Shown: positions 43,837 to 53,140, numbered from the stretch's first letter. The stretch: DNA of 64,000 nucleotides from Lentzea sp033794685 (GCA_033794685.1 JARAYZ010000002.1); one strand, 5' to 3'. Numbers and translations: made by a program. Notes: generated from the letters alone by a model not told the origin.

Positions 43837-45336
43837 TCAGGCGATCGGATACACCTGCTCCGCGCCGGGATCGACCGCCGCGGTGAAGTCGGTCTCGCGC
43901 CCGTCGAGCGAGAACCGGTAGCGCCCCAGCTTGCGGACGTCGGGCCGGTGCTCGAGGTACCGGGTCATCGCCTCCAGTTCGTCGGGGCGCAGCCAGCCGG
44001 GCGGATCCGAGATCGCGCGGAAGCCGCAGACGTCGGCCAGGTCGCGCAGCCAGCTCTGCTGCTGGTCGGTGAGCAGGTTGAGGCGGCTGCGGAAGTACAC
44101 GACGTCCGGGTCGACTTCGAGCAGCGGCGCGTGCCACAGGCGGTGCAGGGTGTTGACGACTGCGTTGCGCGCCAACGCGTCGGAGGGGTCCTGGGTGGCG
44201 TAGTGGTCCCACATCGGGGCGACGTCGGGACCGCTGCGCAGCCCGTCGACCAGGCCGAGTGAGGGCAGCAGTGGCGCGCCACTGGCCAGCAGATAGGCCT
44301 CGTCCCCCGCTGCCTCCCGGATGGCGCGCAGACCGGTCTGGTACGCCTCCTCGCGGTCCACGTCGGCGAAACGGGACCCCGGCGTCGTGCCGGCCTGGAG
44401 GAAGTCGAGCTTGAGGTAGGTGAACCCCCACTCGTGGGTGACGCGGTGGATCGTCTCCCGCAGGTGGTCCTGCACCGCGCGCAGGGTGAGGTCGAGCGTC
44501 CAGTACCCGGTCCCCCAGTTGTGGCCCGCGACGACCGGCTCTCCGCCGGCGTCGCGCAGCAGGAGTTCCGGCCGCTTGCGCGCGGTCTGGGAGTCGGGGT
44601 GGACGATGAACGGCGCGAGCCACAGACCGGGACGCAGCCCCGCGTCCGTGATCCGACCGGCCAGTGCCCGCATCCCGGCGGGGAACTTGCCGTTGGCGTG
44701 CCAGTCGCCCACCTCCTCCTCCCAGCCGTCGTCGATCTGGGCGACGTCGAAGGGCAGGCCGCGCAGGGCCGTGATGTCCTTGGAGAGCTGGTCCTCGGTG
44801 ATGTTCTCGTAGTAGGCGTACCAGCTGCACCACACGTCGCCGGCCCGTTTGGTGCTGTGCCCGAGCCTTGCACCGAGCTGCTCCGCGTAGGCGGCGAAGA
44901 CCTCGTCCTCGTCGCCGTACGCGAGCAGCCACGGGGCCCCGCCGGACTCGTACCAGCCGACGAGCGTGTCCCGGTCCGCGGCGAGCCGGGGCACACCGAG
45001 ACCCAGCGCGCCGAGGAGCAGAACGCGGCCGTCCTGCCCTTCCAGGGCCGCCACCGCCGAGGAGTGGTGCCGGCTCGGGTCGTCCCAAGTGGAGTCGTCC
45101 GCGGTGAGACGGCGTTCCGCACTGGCGATGCGCAAGGGCACGTCGGAGAGACGGCGCCACCCGCAGGGACTCCAGGAGTTGTGTCCGTGCCGGTAGAAGA
45201 GCGCGTCGCCGAGTCCGTGCAGGAGGGCCACTCGGCCGGGCGGCAGGAGCAGGCCTCCGTTGACGAGCCGCGGAATGGCGCTGCCCTCGAGCTCGGCGCC
45301 GAACGTGCGGCCGCCGACGGTCAGGAATTGGGCCAT
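43837..45336 (-). CDS. GH36 alpha-galactosidase
   Basis: Cytoplasmic retaining alpha-galactosidase of 499 residues with no signal peptide, so it acts on imported oligosaccharides such as melibiose or raffinose. The barrel starts at VWCSWYAYYENITED. The nucleophile is Asp311 in YLKLDFLQAG and the acid/base Asp371 in LRSGPDVAPMW. The N-terminal beta-sandwich contains GHNSWSPCGW. It is a short form compared with the roughly 700-residue GH36 enzymes. ATG 45336 has a GAGGA site. The gene lies 28 bases after the solute-binding protein gene and before the ROK regulator, making a complete uptake-and-hydrolysis unit. Confidence 0.9.
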   Translation of the reverse strand: MAQFLTVGGRTFGAELEGSAIPRLVNGGLLLPPGRVALLHGLGDALFYRHGHNSWSPCGWRRLSDVPLRIASAERRLTADDSTWDDPSRHHSSAVAALEGQDGRVLLLGALGLGVPRLAADRDTLVGWYESGGAPWLLAYGDEDEVFAAYAEQLGARLGHSTKRAGDVWCSWYAYYENITEDQLSKDITALRGLPFDVAQIDDGWEEEVGDWHANGKFPAGMRALAGRITDAGLRPGLWLAPFIVHPDSQTARKRPELLLRDAGGEPVVAGHNWGTGYWTLDLTLRAVQDHLRETIHRVTHEWGFTYLKLDFLQAGTTPGSRFADVDREEAYQTGLRAIREAAGDEAYLLASGAPLLPSLGLVDGLRSGPDVAPMWDHYATQDPSDALARNAVVNTLHRLWHAPLLEVDPDVVYFRSRLNLLTDQQQSWLRDLADVCGFRAISDPPGWLRPDELEAMTRYLEHRPDVRKLGRYRFSLDGRETDFTAAVDPGAEQVYPIA

Positions 45337-45364
45337 GGTGTCCTCACGTGAGATGGGCGAACGG

Positions 45365-46705
45365 CTACTTGAAGAGGGCGTTGACCTTGTTGTTCAGGTC
45401 CTTCAACCCCTCGTCCGCCTTGGCGTCGCCGAGGACGACGGACTGGATGGCGTCCTGGACCATCAGGTTGAGCTCGGTGCCGTGCTCCGTGATGGGCAGC
45501 AGGAAGGTGTTCTTCGCGGCGCCGGTGAAGGCGCGCACGTCCCGGCCCTGGGCCTCGTGCGCGGCATCCGCTTTCGCGCTGGCACTGGTGATGGCGGGGA
45601 ACACCACGGCACGCTGGGCGACGCGGTCCTGGCAGTCGGACGACCCCAGGAACCTGACCCACTTCCAGGCCTGCTCCGGATGCTTGCTCCCGGCCCAGAT
45701 GGCGTCGGACAGGCCGTTGATGGGGCTCTTGCGTCCCGACGGTCCGGCCGGCAGGGGCTTGAAGGCGAACTTCTGCTTCACCTTCGGGTCGGTGAAGGTG
45801 AGGATGGTCCACGAGCCGGTGAAGGAGATCGCGCCCTTGCCCGCGAGGAGCAACTCCGAGTTGGCGACGCTGGACTGCTTGTCGAGACGGGGTGCGTACC
45901 CCTTGTCGATGAGGCGCTTGAACCAGGTGATGGTCTCGGCGAGCTTGGGGTCGTCGTACTTGTACCGGGTGCCCCAGGGGTTCTTGTCGAGGTAGCTGAA
46001 CCCGTTGGCCGCGGCGAGGATGCCCCAGCCGTTCTGCCCGTTGCCGCCGTCGGCCCACTCGGGGAGGAACCCGAAGACCTGGACGTTGTTCTTGTCGAAC
46101 GCGGGGTCGAGACCGTTGCGGCCGTTGGTGTCCACTGTGGCCTTGGCGATCACCTGCTCGAACGTGCCGCCGTCGGCCGGGTTCCAGGTGAGGTCCTCCA
46201 GCTGCGCGGGGTCGACGCCCTGCTTGCCCAGCGCCTCGGTGTTGACCACCAGCGCCATCGTGTCCCAGTCCTTCGGCAGCCCGTAGCGCTTGCCGTCCTT
46301 GACCCACACGTCGCTCAGGCCCTGCTGGTAGGCGCTCAGGTCGACCTTGTCGCGCTGGACGAACGGTTCCACGTCCAGGAGCTGGTTCTGGGTGGCGAAC
46401 TGCGGGTAGTAGGTGCTCTGGTTGGTCCACACGTCGGGGGCCTCGCCCGAGGCGAGCTGGGTGGTGAGGTTCTGCCAGTACTGGTTCCAGGCCGTCTGCG
46501 AGATCTTGACCGTGATGTCCGGGTTGGCGGCGTGGAACGCGTCGGCGCACTCCTGGTAGGCGGCCAGCTGCCGGTCGTCCCACAGCCAGTAGTCCAGCGT
46601 CGTCGCTCCCCCGGCGCTGTCACCGCCGCTCCCGCACGCGGCGAGGGGAACGGTGAGGGCGAGGCTGAGCAGGAGGGCACCGGCGCGCCGGCGTGTGGAT
46701 CGCAT
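45365..46705 (-). CDS. ABC sugar transporter solute-binding lipoprotein (CUT1)
   Basis: 446-residue extracytoplasmic binding protein of SBP family 1. The lipobox is VPLAACGSGG with lipidated Cys24, after a basic and hydrophobic signal (MRSTRRRAGALLLSLAL). Family features include TLDYWLWDDRQLAAYQECAD, AWNQYWQNLTTQLASGEAPD, GLPKDWDTMALVVN and the C-terminal HPEQAWKWVRFL. ATG 46705 has GAGAGG upstream; the start at 46738 would overlap the permease gene. It lies 29 bases after the MalG-type permease. Together with the GH36 enzyme the ligand is probably an alpha-galactoside. Confidence 0.9.
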   Translation of the reverse strand: MRSTRRRAGALLLSLALTVPLAACGSGGDSAGGATTLDYWLWDDRQLAAYQECADAFHAANPDITVKISQTAWNQYWQNLTTQLASGEAPDVWTNQSTYYPQFATQNQLLDVEPFVQRDKVDLSAYQQGLSDVWVKDGKRYGLPKDWDTMALVVNTEALGKQGVDPAQLEDLTWNPADGGTFEQVIAKATVDTNGRNGLDPAFDKNNVQVFGFLPEWADGGNGQNGWGILAAANGFSYLDKNPWGTRYKYDDPKLAETITWFKRLIDKGYAPRLDKQSSVANSELLLAGKGAISFTGSWTILTFTDPKVKQKFAFKPLPAGPSGRKSPINGLSDAIWAGSKHPEQAWKWVRFLGSSDCQDRVAQRAVVFPAITSASAKADAAHEAQGRDVRAFTGAAKNTFLLPITEHGTELNLMVQDAIQSVVLGDAKADEGLKDLNNKVNALFK

Positions 46706-46734
46706 GATGTGTCTGCCTCTCAGGTCGGTCCGGC

Positions 46735-47670
46735 TCACTTGATGCCGGTGAAGTTGAGGGACTCGACCAGGCGGCGGCCGAGGAAGATCAGCAGTACGAG
46801 CACGGGCAGCACGGTCAGGGTCGAACCGGCCATCAGCCCGGTCCAGTCGGGCTGGGTGTTGGGAGACTGCTGCAGGAAGATGCCGAGTGCGACCGTCAGC
46901 ACCCTGGTCTCCTCGTCACGTCCGGTCAGCAACGGCCACAGGTAGTCCTTCCAGGCCCACACCGCGGTGGTCAGTCCGATGGTGAGCAACGGGCCACGGC
47001 TCATCGGCAGCACGACGCGCCAGAACATGCCCCAGCCGCCCACACCGTCCAATGTGGCCGCTTCCTCGATCTCGCGGGGGATCGACAGGAAGAACTGGCG
47101 CAGGAAGAACACCGCGAACGGGGTCATGAGCACGGTCGGGGCGACCATGCCCGCGAAGGTGTTCAGCCAGCCGAGGTTCTTCACGAGCACGAAGTTGGGC
47201 AGCAGGGTGAAGATCGGCGGCACCATGAGCGCCGCGACCAGCGCACCGAAGACCAGGTCCCTGCCGGGAAAGCGGAGCCGGGCGAAGGCGTAGCCGGCCA
47301 TCGCGCAGCACAGCGTCTGCACGACCGTGATCAGTCCGCAGTAGACGAACGAGTTGAGCAGGTAGCGCAGGAAGTCCACCTTGGCCCCGGAACCGCCGGC
47401 CTCCCGCGACTCCTCCAGGCTCGTCAGCCCGAGCACCCGGAGGAAATTGATCATCGTCGGGTTGTCCGGCAGCAGGCCGACGCCGTCCGAGTACAGGTCG
47501 GCCGCGGGGGTGAGCGCGGTGCGCACCATCCAGTAGAACGGGAAGATCGTCGCCACGGCGGCCACGGCCAGCAGAGTCCAGGCAGCGATCCGGCCCCACG
47601 AGATCCGAGCCTGCGGGATCCGAGCGGGTGGGATCCGAGCGGGCGGGGTCTGGGTACGAGCGGGTGTCAC
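46735..47670 (-). CDS. ABC sugar transporter permease, MalG type
   Basis: Inner-membrane permease of 311 residues with six hydrophobic segments and the EAA loop EIEEAATLDGVGGWGMFWRV for contact with the ATPase. GTG 47670 is preferred because AGGAG lies 8-9 bases upstream. An ATG at 47700 that overlaps the stop of the MalF-type gene would add ten residues. Between them the sequence ATGAGGAGAGTGCC occurs twice in tandem, so the ribosome-binding site itself is duplicated. The N-terminus contains short repeats (PPARIPPARIPQARI). No ATPase gene is in the operon, as usual for actinomycete CUT1 systems served by MsiK. Confidence 0.88.
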   Translation of the reverse strand: MTPARTQTPPARIPPARIPQARISWGRIAAWTLLAVAAVATIFPFYWMVRTALTPAADLYSDGVGLLPDNPTMINFLRVLGLTSLEESREAGGSGAKVDFLRYLLNSFVYCGLITVVQTLCCAMAGYAFARLRFPGRDLVFGALVAALMVPPIFTLLPNFVLVKNLGWLNTFAGMVAPTVLMTPFAVFFLRQFFLSIPREIEEAATLDGVGGWGMFWRVVLPMSRGPLLTIGLTTAVWAWKDYLWPLLTGRDEETRVLTVALGIFLQQSPNTQPDWTGLMAGSTLTVLPVLVLLIFLGRRLVESLNFTGIK

Positions 47671-47696
47671 GGCACTCTCCTCATGGGGCACTCTCC

Positions 47697-48659
47697 TCAT
47701 GCCAGATCCGAGCGGGAAGCGCGCAGGAGCCGCATCTGCACGACGGTCAGCAGTCCGAGCACCAAGGCGAGCACGACGGCGATGGCGGAGGCGTAGCCCA
47801 TGCGGAAGTTCGTGAACGCCTGTTCGTAGATGTAGTAGTAGATGACCCTGGTGACGCCGCCCGGGGTGTTCTTGATGGTCACCGCGACGGTGTCGAAGAT
47901 CTGGAACGAGCCGATCAGCGAGACCACCAGCACCAGGGCCAGCACAGGACGCAGCAGCGGCAGGGTGATGCGGGTGAACATCCGCCACTCGCCGGCACCG
48001 TCCAAAGAGGCGCTCTCGTACAGATATCTGGGTATCTGCAACATGCCCGCGTACAGCAGCAGAGCCGTGTAACCGGTGTAGGCCCAGGTGTTGATGCCCG
48101 CGATGGTCGGCATCGCCCACGTCGGTGACGTGAGGAAGCCGGTGGTGCCCAGCCCCGCCGCGCGCAGGACGTGGTTGACGAAGCCGATGTTGGCGTCGAG
48201 CATCCACATCCACAACAGACCCACGGTCACGTTGGGTACCAGCCAGGGCACCAAAAGCATCGCGCGTACCGCCACCGACTGGGTCAGGCGGTGCATCAAC
48301 GTGGCCAGGGCGAGTGCCAGCACCGTCTGCGAGACGATGTTCAGCACGACGTAGTAGCCGGTGACCTTGAGCGCGTTCCAGAACTTGTCGTCGTTCACGA
48401 GGTCGCGGTAGTTCTCCGCGCCCACTAGGTTCGGCGGGGCCAACAGGCCGTAGTCGGTGAGCGAGTAGTAGACGCCCAACACGGTCGGGTAGGCGTAGAA
48501 CAGCGCGAAGCCCACCAGCACCGGCGCCAGGAACAGCCACGCCACTTTGCGGTCATCACGTCGCCGCCGTGGTTTCGCAGCGGTCTCGCCGGCGCCCACG
48601 AGCACCTCGCGATCGTCACGTCGCCGCCGTGGTGTCACAGCAGTCTTGCTGGCGCTCAT
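47697..48659 (-). CDS. ABC sugar transporter permease, MalF type
   Basis: Inner-membrane permease of 320 residues with six main hydrophobic segments after a basic cytoplasmic N-terminus, and the EAA loop YESASLDGAGEWRMFTRITL. ATG 48659 has GGAGG at ideal spacing. The N-terminal 40 residues are encoded by a 60-base tandem duplication (TPRRRRDDRE and KPRRRRDDRK), so the first TM is preceded by two copies of a basic block. It is the promoter-proximal gene of the operon, with TTGACA in the intergenic region upstream. Confidence 0.88.
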   Translation of the reverse strand: MSASKTAVTPRRRRDDREVLVGAGETAAKPRRRRDDRKVAWLFLAPVLVGFALFYAYPTVLGVYYSLTDYGLLAPPNLVGAENYRDLVNDDKFWNALKVTGYYVVLNIVSQTVLALALATLMHRLTQSVAVRAMLLVPWLVPNVTVGLLWMWMLDANIGFVNHVLRAAGLGTTGFLTSPTWAMPTIAGINTWAYTGYTALLLYAGMLQIPRYLYESASLDGAGEWRMFTRITLPLLRPVLALVLVVSLIGSFQIFDTVAVTIKNTPGGVTRVIYYYIYEQAFTNFRMGYASAIAVVLALVLGLLTVVQMRLLRASRSDLA

Positions 48660-48810
48660 GAACACGCCTCCGCATCAGGACCTCTGTGCCTCACCTCTTG
48701 CCAGTGGGGCGCCGTTGCTACATATTGATGAGGAATAGTGAAACTTTGTCAATCCTCAAGCGGAACTATTTGGACCCTGCAGCTCTCCTCGTCCCCCTGG
48801 AGGTCGCTCC
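48660..48810. promoter_or_regulatory. divergent promoter region of alpha-galactoside locus
   Basis: On the minus strand a consensus TTGACA (48747-48752) is followed by an AT-rich CAATAT-like -10 (48722-48727), driving the importer operon. On the plus strand TTGTCA (48746-48751) and TATTTG (48767-48772) may drive the DUF4832 gene. AATAGT and ACTATT (48734-48739, 48765-48770) form an inverted repeat across both promoters, a likely repressor site. Confidence 0.55.
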
Positions 48811-50778
48811 ATGTCCACAGCCACGCCCAAACGCCGGAGGTTGGTGGCCGCACTGTGCGCCGCGGCCGTAGCCCTGCTGCCCTCCGCGATGCCCGGCCTC
48901 ACCCACGCCGCGGACGTGTCCGCGCAGGGCGTTCCGGACCGTCCGGCGCCAGGCCCCGCCCCGGATCCGAGCCTGCCCGCCCACGCCCTCGCCACCGCCG
49001 ACGCACCGCTGGACAACCCGCTCAAGGGGTTCGCCCGCTTCCTGCAGCCGGGCGTCGACCCGAACGCCGGCTACCCGCTCTCGCTGACCTGGGCCTACTT
49101 CGGCCTGTCCGAGGTCATGACGGACCCGAACAACTGCTCCAGCTACAACTGGGGCATCGTCGACAACGCGCTCAACACGATCGCGGCGGCCGGCAACCAC
49201 GCGGCGATCCGGCTCTACATGGAGTATCCCGGCGGCGGCACGGGCACCCACCCCGGCAACGCGATCCCCGCGTGCTTCAACGGGCAGGTCGCCATGCGGC
49301 ACAACGCCTACTGGGACACCACGAGCCCGGACTACGACAACCCGTTCCTGATGACCGGGCTCAAGAACTTCATCACCGCGTTCGGCGCGCGCTACGACGG
49401 CGACCCCCGGCTCGGCTACATCCACTTGGGACTCATCGGTCTGTGGGGTGAGTGGCACACCTGGCCCTACGACACCGACACCTCGAGCGACACCTATCCG
49501 AACTACATGCCCACCAACGCGAACGCCGCCGACATCCTCAACACCTACAACCGCGCGTTCACCCGCACCCGGCTCGAACTGCGCTACGCGGACAACGCGG
49601 GTGGTGCGGCGAACACCCTGCCGCGCATCGGTTACCACGACGACTCCTTCTGCTACCGCGAAGGCGGTCAGGGCGTGACGCTGCCGGTGTCCATGGGCGG
49701 CGCGCCCTGGGCCCAGTTGCAGAAGGCACTGGAGAACGGCGTGGAGAACCGGTGGACCACGGCCTCGATGGGCGGCGAGGTCCGTCCCGAGATCCAGTCC
49801 GTGGCGTTCGCCAACTGGCCGGGCGGCTCCGGCCCGGTCGACAACATGAAGGCGTGCATCGAGCTCGAGCACACCACCTGGAAGATCAACGAACGCAGCC
49901 TGGAGTACTCCCCCACCGACCCCAACGTGGCCGCGGCCGTCCGGTTGATGGGCTACAACCTCACCGTCCGCAACGCCTACTTCCACACCACGGCGCAGGG
50001 CGCCACGAAGGTCGGCGTGCAGATCGACAACACCGGCGTGGCCCCGTTCTACTACCCCTGGACGGTCAGCCTCGGTCTGAAGGACGCGGCCGGCACCGTG
50101 GTCAGGACGTGGGACACCTCCTGGGACCTGCGGCAGGTTCAGCCCACGCGCATCCGCGCCTTCCCCGACTGGGGAGTCGGCGCCGACCCGACTTACCGGG
50201 ACTTCGGCCACGCCCGGTACTTCGACGCCCCGGTCGACCTGTCCGGTCTGAACACGGGGGGCTACCGGCTCGTGCTGAAGGCCAAGAACCCGTTGGAGAC
50301 GATCAACGCCAACGCCAAGAAGCTGCGGTTCGCCAACGCGGGCCAGAACGCCGACGGATGGCTCGACCTCGGCGGGATGACCGTCGGCGCCGGCCCGTCC
50401 ACGGCCAGCTACGAGGCCGAGGCCGCGGGCAACACCCTCGCGGGCGGCGCTGTCACCGGAGCATGCGGCGGATGTTCCGGCGGCAGCAAGGTCGGCTACA
50501 TCGGCAACAGCGGCACCCTGAGGTTCAACAACGTCGACGGTGGCACCGGCGGCACGCGCACCGTCACGCTGCACTACGCCACCCAGGTGGCTCGGAGCGC
50601 CAGGGTCCAGGCCAACGCACTGGCACCCCAGACCGTGAACTTCCAGCCCACCCCTGACTGGGTCACCCCGAGAACCACCACCGTGACCCTGACCCTGCGC
50701 GCCGGGCGGACGAACACGGTCACCATCTCGAATCCCTCCGGCTGGGCACCGGACATCGACAGGATCACCGTGAGTTGA
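48811..50778 (+). CDS. secreted DUF4832 glycosidase-like protein with CBM35-type module
   Basis: 655-residue exported protein. It has a signal peptide (basic MSTATPKRRRL, cleavage near THA-AD) and a large domain with NPLKGFARFLQP, WAYFGLSEV, YIHLGLIGLWGEWHTWP and IGYHDDSFC, which matches DUF4832 proteins, a TIM-barrel family related to glycosidases. The GLWGEWH Glu is a good candidate catalytic residue. A beta-sandwich follows, then a CBM6/35-type module (about 540-655; YEAEAAGNTL, GGSKVGYIGN, DIDRITVS). ATG 48811 has GGAGG upstream. It is divergent from the importer and could generate the oligosaccharide that the importer takes up; that link is inferred. Confidence 0.82.
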   Translation: MSTATPKRRRLVAALCAAAVALLPSAMPGLTHAADVSAQGVPDRPAPGPAPDPSLPAHALATADAPLDNPLKGFARFLQPGVDPNAGYPLSLTWAYFGLSEVMTDPNNCSSYNWGIVDNALNTIAAAGNHAAIRLYMEYPGGGTGTHPGNAIPACFNGQVAMRHNAYWDTTSPDYDNPFLMTGLKNFITAFGARYDGDPRLGYIHLGLIGLWGEWHTWPYDTDTSSDTYPNYMPTNANAADILNTYNRAFTRTRLELRYADNAGGAANTLPRIGYHDDSFCYREGGQGVTLPVSMGGAPWAQLQKALENGVENRWTTASMGGEVRPEIQSVAFANWPGGSGPVDNMKACIELEHTTWKINERSLEYSPTDPNVAAAVRLMGYNLTVRNAYFHTTAQGATKVGVQIDNTGVAPFYYPWTVSLGLKDAAGTVVRTWDTSWDLRQVQPTRIRAFPDWGVGADPTYRDFGHARYFDAPVDLSGLNTGGYRLVLKAKNPLETINANAKKLRFANAGQNADGWLDLGGMTVGAGPSTASYEAEAAGNTLAGGAVTGACGGCSGGSKVGYIGNSGTLRFNNVDGGTGGTRTVTLHYATQVARSARVQANALAPQTVNFQPTPDWVTPRTTTVTLTLRAGRTNTVTISNPSGWAPDIDRITVS

Positions 50779-50785
50779 CCAAGGA

Positions 50786-50812
50786 CGGCCCGGGCCGTCT
50801 GCGCCCGGGCCG
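50786..50812. terminator. terminator hairpin
   Basis: Stem CGGCCCGGGC / GCCCGGGCCG with a 7-base loop, eight bases after the DUF4832 gene stop. It probably ends that transcript and insulates the oxidoreductase gene. Confidence 0.75.
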
Positions 50813-50854
50813 CCTCTCACACTCCTCCACCAGCGCCGTGCGGAAGGCTTCTCC

Positions 50855-52081
50855 ATGACCATCACCAGCCACGACGACCTCCGTCTCGGCGTCCTCGGCT
50901 TCGGGCTCCGCGGTTCGATCGCCCTCACCGCCCACCGCCCCGGCGCCGGAAGCCGGGTCGTCGCACTCGCCGAGCACGACGCGACCGCGCGGGCCCAGGC
51001 GGAAGCGGCCTTCCCCGGCGCACTGATCACCTCCGACCACCGGGAGGTCGTCGAGTCCCCGGACGTGGACGCCGTCGTGGTCCTCACTCCCGACCACACC
51101 CACTGCGACCTCGCGTGCCAGGCCCTCAAAGCGGGCAAGCCCGTCTTCGTCGAGAAACCCCTCGACATCACGATCGAGCGGTGCGACGAACTGCTGCGCA
51201 CCGCCTACGAGACGGGCAGCCGCCTCTACGTCGGACACAACATGCGGCACATGCCCGTGGTCCGCCTGATGCGCGACATCATCACGCGAGGTGAGATCGG
51301 CCAGGTCAAGACCGTGTGGGTGCGGCACTTCGTCGGGTCCGGCGGCGACTTCTACTTCAAGGACTGGCACGCCGAACGCCGTTACACCAACGGACTGCTG
51401 CTGCAGAAGGCCAGCCACGACCTCGACGTCCTGCACTGGCTCGCGAACGGCTACACCCGGCAGGTGCAGGCCTTCGGAGACCTGATGGTCTACGGCGGCA
51501 ACCCGCACCGGCGCGCTCCCGGCGAGCCCAAGCACGCCGACTGGCACAACGAGGACGGCAACTGGCCGCCGCACACCCAGCGCGGCCTGAACCCCGACAT
51601 CGACGTCGAGGACGTGTCACTGGTGAACCTGCGCCTGGACAACGGAGTGCTGGCCGCCTACCAGCAGTGCCACTTCACCCCCGACTACTGGCGCAACTAC
51701 ACCGTCATCGGCGACGCCGGCCGCCTGGAGAACTTCGGCGACGGGCCCGGCGCGGTGGTCAAGGTCTGGAACTCCCGCCGTTCCGCCTACCGCGAGCGAG
51801 CGGACGCCGAGTACCCCGTGCCGGACGCCGAGGACGACGACGGCCACGGTGGCGCCGATCCGCTCCTCGTGGACGAGTTCCTGCGGTTCGCCCGGGAGGG
51901 AGGCAGCACCGACACCTCACCCGTCGCCGCGCGGATGGCCGTCGCGGCCGGGGTGCGGGCCACCGAGTCCCTGCGTGCCGGAGGCGCCCCGCGTGAGGTG
52001 CGGGGTCTGGCCCCGGAGCTGGTCACGTACTTCGAGAGCGGGCAGGACCGGTTGGCGCGGCCGGAGGTCAGGCCCGCGTGA
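50855..52081 (+). CDS. Gfo/Idh/MocA family oxidoreductase
   Basis: NAD(P)-dependent sugar dehydrogenase-like enzyme of 408 residues. The Rossmann start LGVLGFGLRGSIALTAHRPG, the VVVLTPDHTH loop, and FVEKPLDITIERCDELL with the family EKP Lys are clear. The substrate-binding alpha/beta half contains LLLQKASHDLDVLHWLANG, with the His near the sugar. Likely substrates are a cyclitol, galactose derivative or uronic acid. The neighbouring alpha-galactosidase and DUF4832 genes suggest it processes a sugar from the same source. ATG 50855 is chosen, with GCGGAAGG 11-18 bases upstream as a rather distant ribosome-binding site. Confidence 0.88.
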   Translation: MTITSHDDLRLGVLGFGLRGSIALTAHRPGAGSRVVALAEHDATARAQAEAAFPGALITSDHREVVESPDVDAVVVLTPDHTHCDLACQALKAGKPVFVEKPLDITIERCDELLRTAYETGSRLYVGHNMRHMPVVRLMRDIITRGEIGQVKTVWVRHFVGSGGDFYFKDWHAERRYTNGLLLQKASHDLDVLHWLANGYTRQVQAFGDLMVYGGNPHRRAPGEPKHADWHNEDGNWPPHTQRGLNPDIDVEDVSLVNLRLDNGVLAAYQQCHFTPDYWRNYTVIGDAGRLENFGDGPGAVVKVWNSRRSAYRERADAEYPVPDAEDDDGHGGADPLLVDEFLRFAREGGSTDTSPVAARMAVAAGVRATESLRAGGAPREVRGLAPELVTYFESGQDRLARPEVRPA

Positions 52082-52098
52082 CGACCCGCGCCAGGACT

Positions 52099-52959
52099 TC
52101 ACACCCGCGTGCCGGCCGGTTCGGCCGCGCGCTCCTTCTGCCGGGTGTTCGCCGAGTAGTGGGCGACCGCGATGGCACCGGCGATCGCCAGGACGAACCC
52201 GATGATCGCGGCGGTCACGTACCCCTCGCGGACGTTGTCACCGAGGTAGACGAGGCCGACGAACGACGAGAGCGCCGTGTTGGTGGTGAACATGACGGCG
52301 GTGACCCCGGTCGGGCCGCCCCTCTGCAGCGCCATCGCGAACAGCACCGCCGCGGTGACCCCGTTGAGGACGATGGCCCAGGCCGCCGGTTCCAGGACGA
52401 GGCGCCACAGCGCGTCCGGGAGGTGGAGCGTTCGCGCCGAGATGCCGACGACGCTGTAGGCGACACCGGAGCCGAACGCCAGTGCGACCGTCGCCCGGAC
52501 CTGGCTGTGGCGCCGGGCGTAGACGGCGATCGCACCCACCGGAACCGCCATGCCCACGAGGACCCAGCGCCACTGCGGTGGCAGGGCCTGTGCCGGGCCA
52601 GGCTCCGCGGACACGCCCAGCAGGACCAGGCCGGTCGCGCCGACGAGCAGCGCGCCCCATCCCCGCGCACGCAGGCGGGCACCCATGAAGGCGCTGATCA
52701 TGGCGGTCACACCGACGCTGAACGCGAGCATCGACTGCACGAGGAACAACGGCAGCCGATGCAATGCCGCGGAGGCGCAGGCGAATCCCAGCAGGTTCAC
52801 ACCGAGACCGAGGAAGTACAGCCACTGACGCCTCAGGGCGATGAGATCGAGAGACCTTCCGCCGTACGCGCCCGCACGCCGGACACCTACCGACTCCAGG
52901 ATCGAACCACTGCCTGACGCCAGGGTCGCCAGGCCGGCGAGGAGGTAACCCAGAGCCAT
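52099..52959 (-). CDS. DMT/EamA-like multi-pass membrane protein
   Basis: 286 residues with nine or ten hydrophobic segments and an internal two-half layout like the drug/metabolite transporter superfamily (QSMLAFSVGVTAMISAFMGA and TAVMFTTNTALSSFVGLVYL being equivalent ends). The C-terminus is basic and polar (SANTRQKERAAEP). It converges with the oxidoreductase gene, 17 bases apart. ATG 52959 is used; the ribosome-binding site is weak. The substrate is unknown. Confidence 0.72.
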   Translation of the reverse strand: MALGYLLAGLATLASGSGSILESVGVRRAGAYGGRSLDLIALRRQWLYFLGLGVNLLGFACASAALHRLPLFLVQSMLAFSVGVTAMISAFMGARLRARGWGALLVGATGLVLLGVSAEPGPAQALPPQWRWVLVGMAVPVGAIAVYARRHSQVRATVALAFGSGVAYSVVGISARTLHLPDALWRLVLEPAAWAIVLNGVTAAVLFAMALQRGGPTGVTAVMFTTNTALSSFVGLVYLGDNVREGYVTAAIIGFVLAIAGAIAVAHYSANTRQKERAAEPAGTRV

Positions 52960-53140
52960 TCGTCCATTGTGTCAGTCGATGTTCGTGGCGCTTTCGACAT
53001 CCCCATGAAAGTGACTGATCGAGCGCTCGAACGAATGGCGTCCCAGCGACCTGATCCCACGCAAGGTCAGCGATCAATTACTCAGTGTGGGATTTTCGCT
53101 TGTAGCGGTTTCCCGAGAGCGGTTGCCGACGGCACAGGGC

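Noticed and set aside
53054..53095. ATCCCAC...GTGGGAT followed by TTTTC as an intrinsic terminator
   Set aside because: The loop is over 20 bases and no + strand gene ends just before it; left only as a remark under the ligase.
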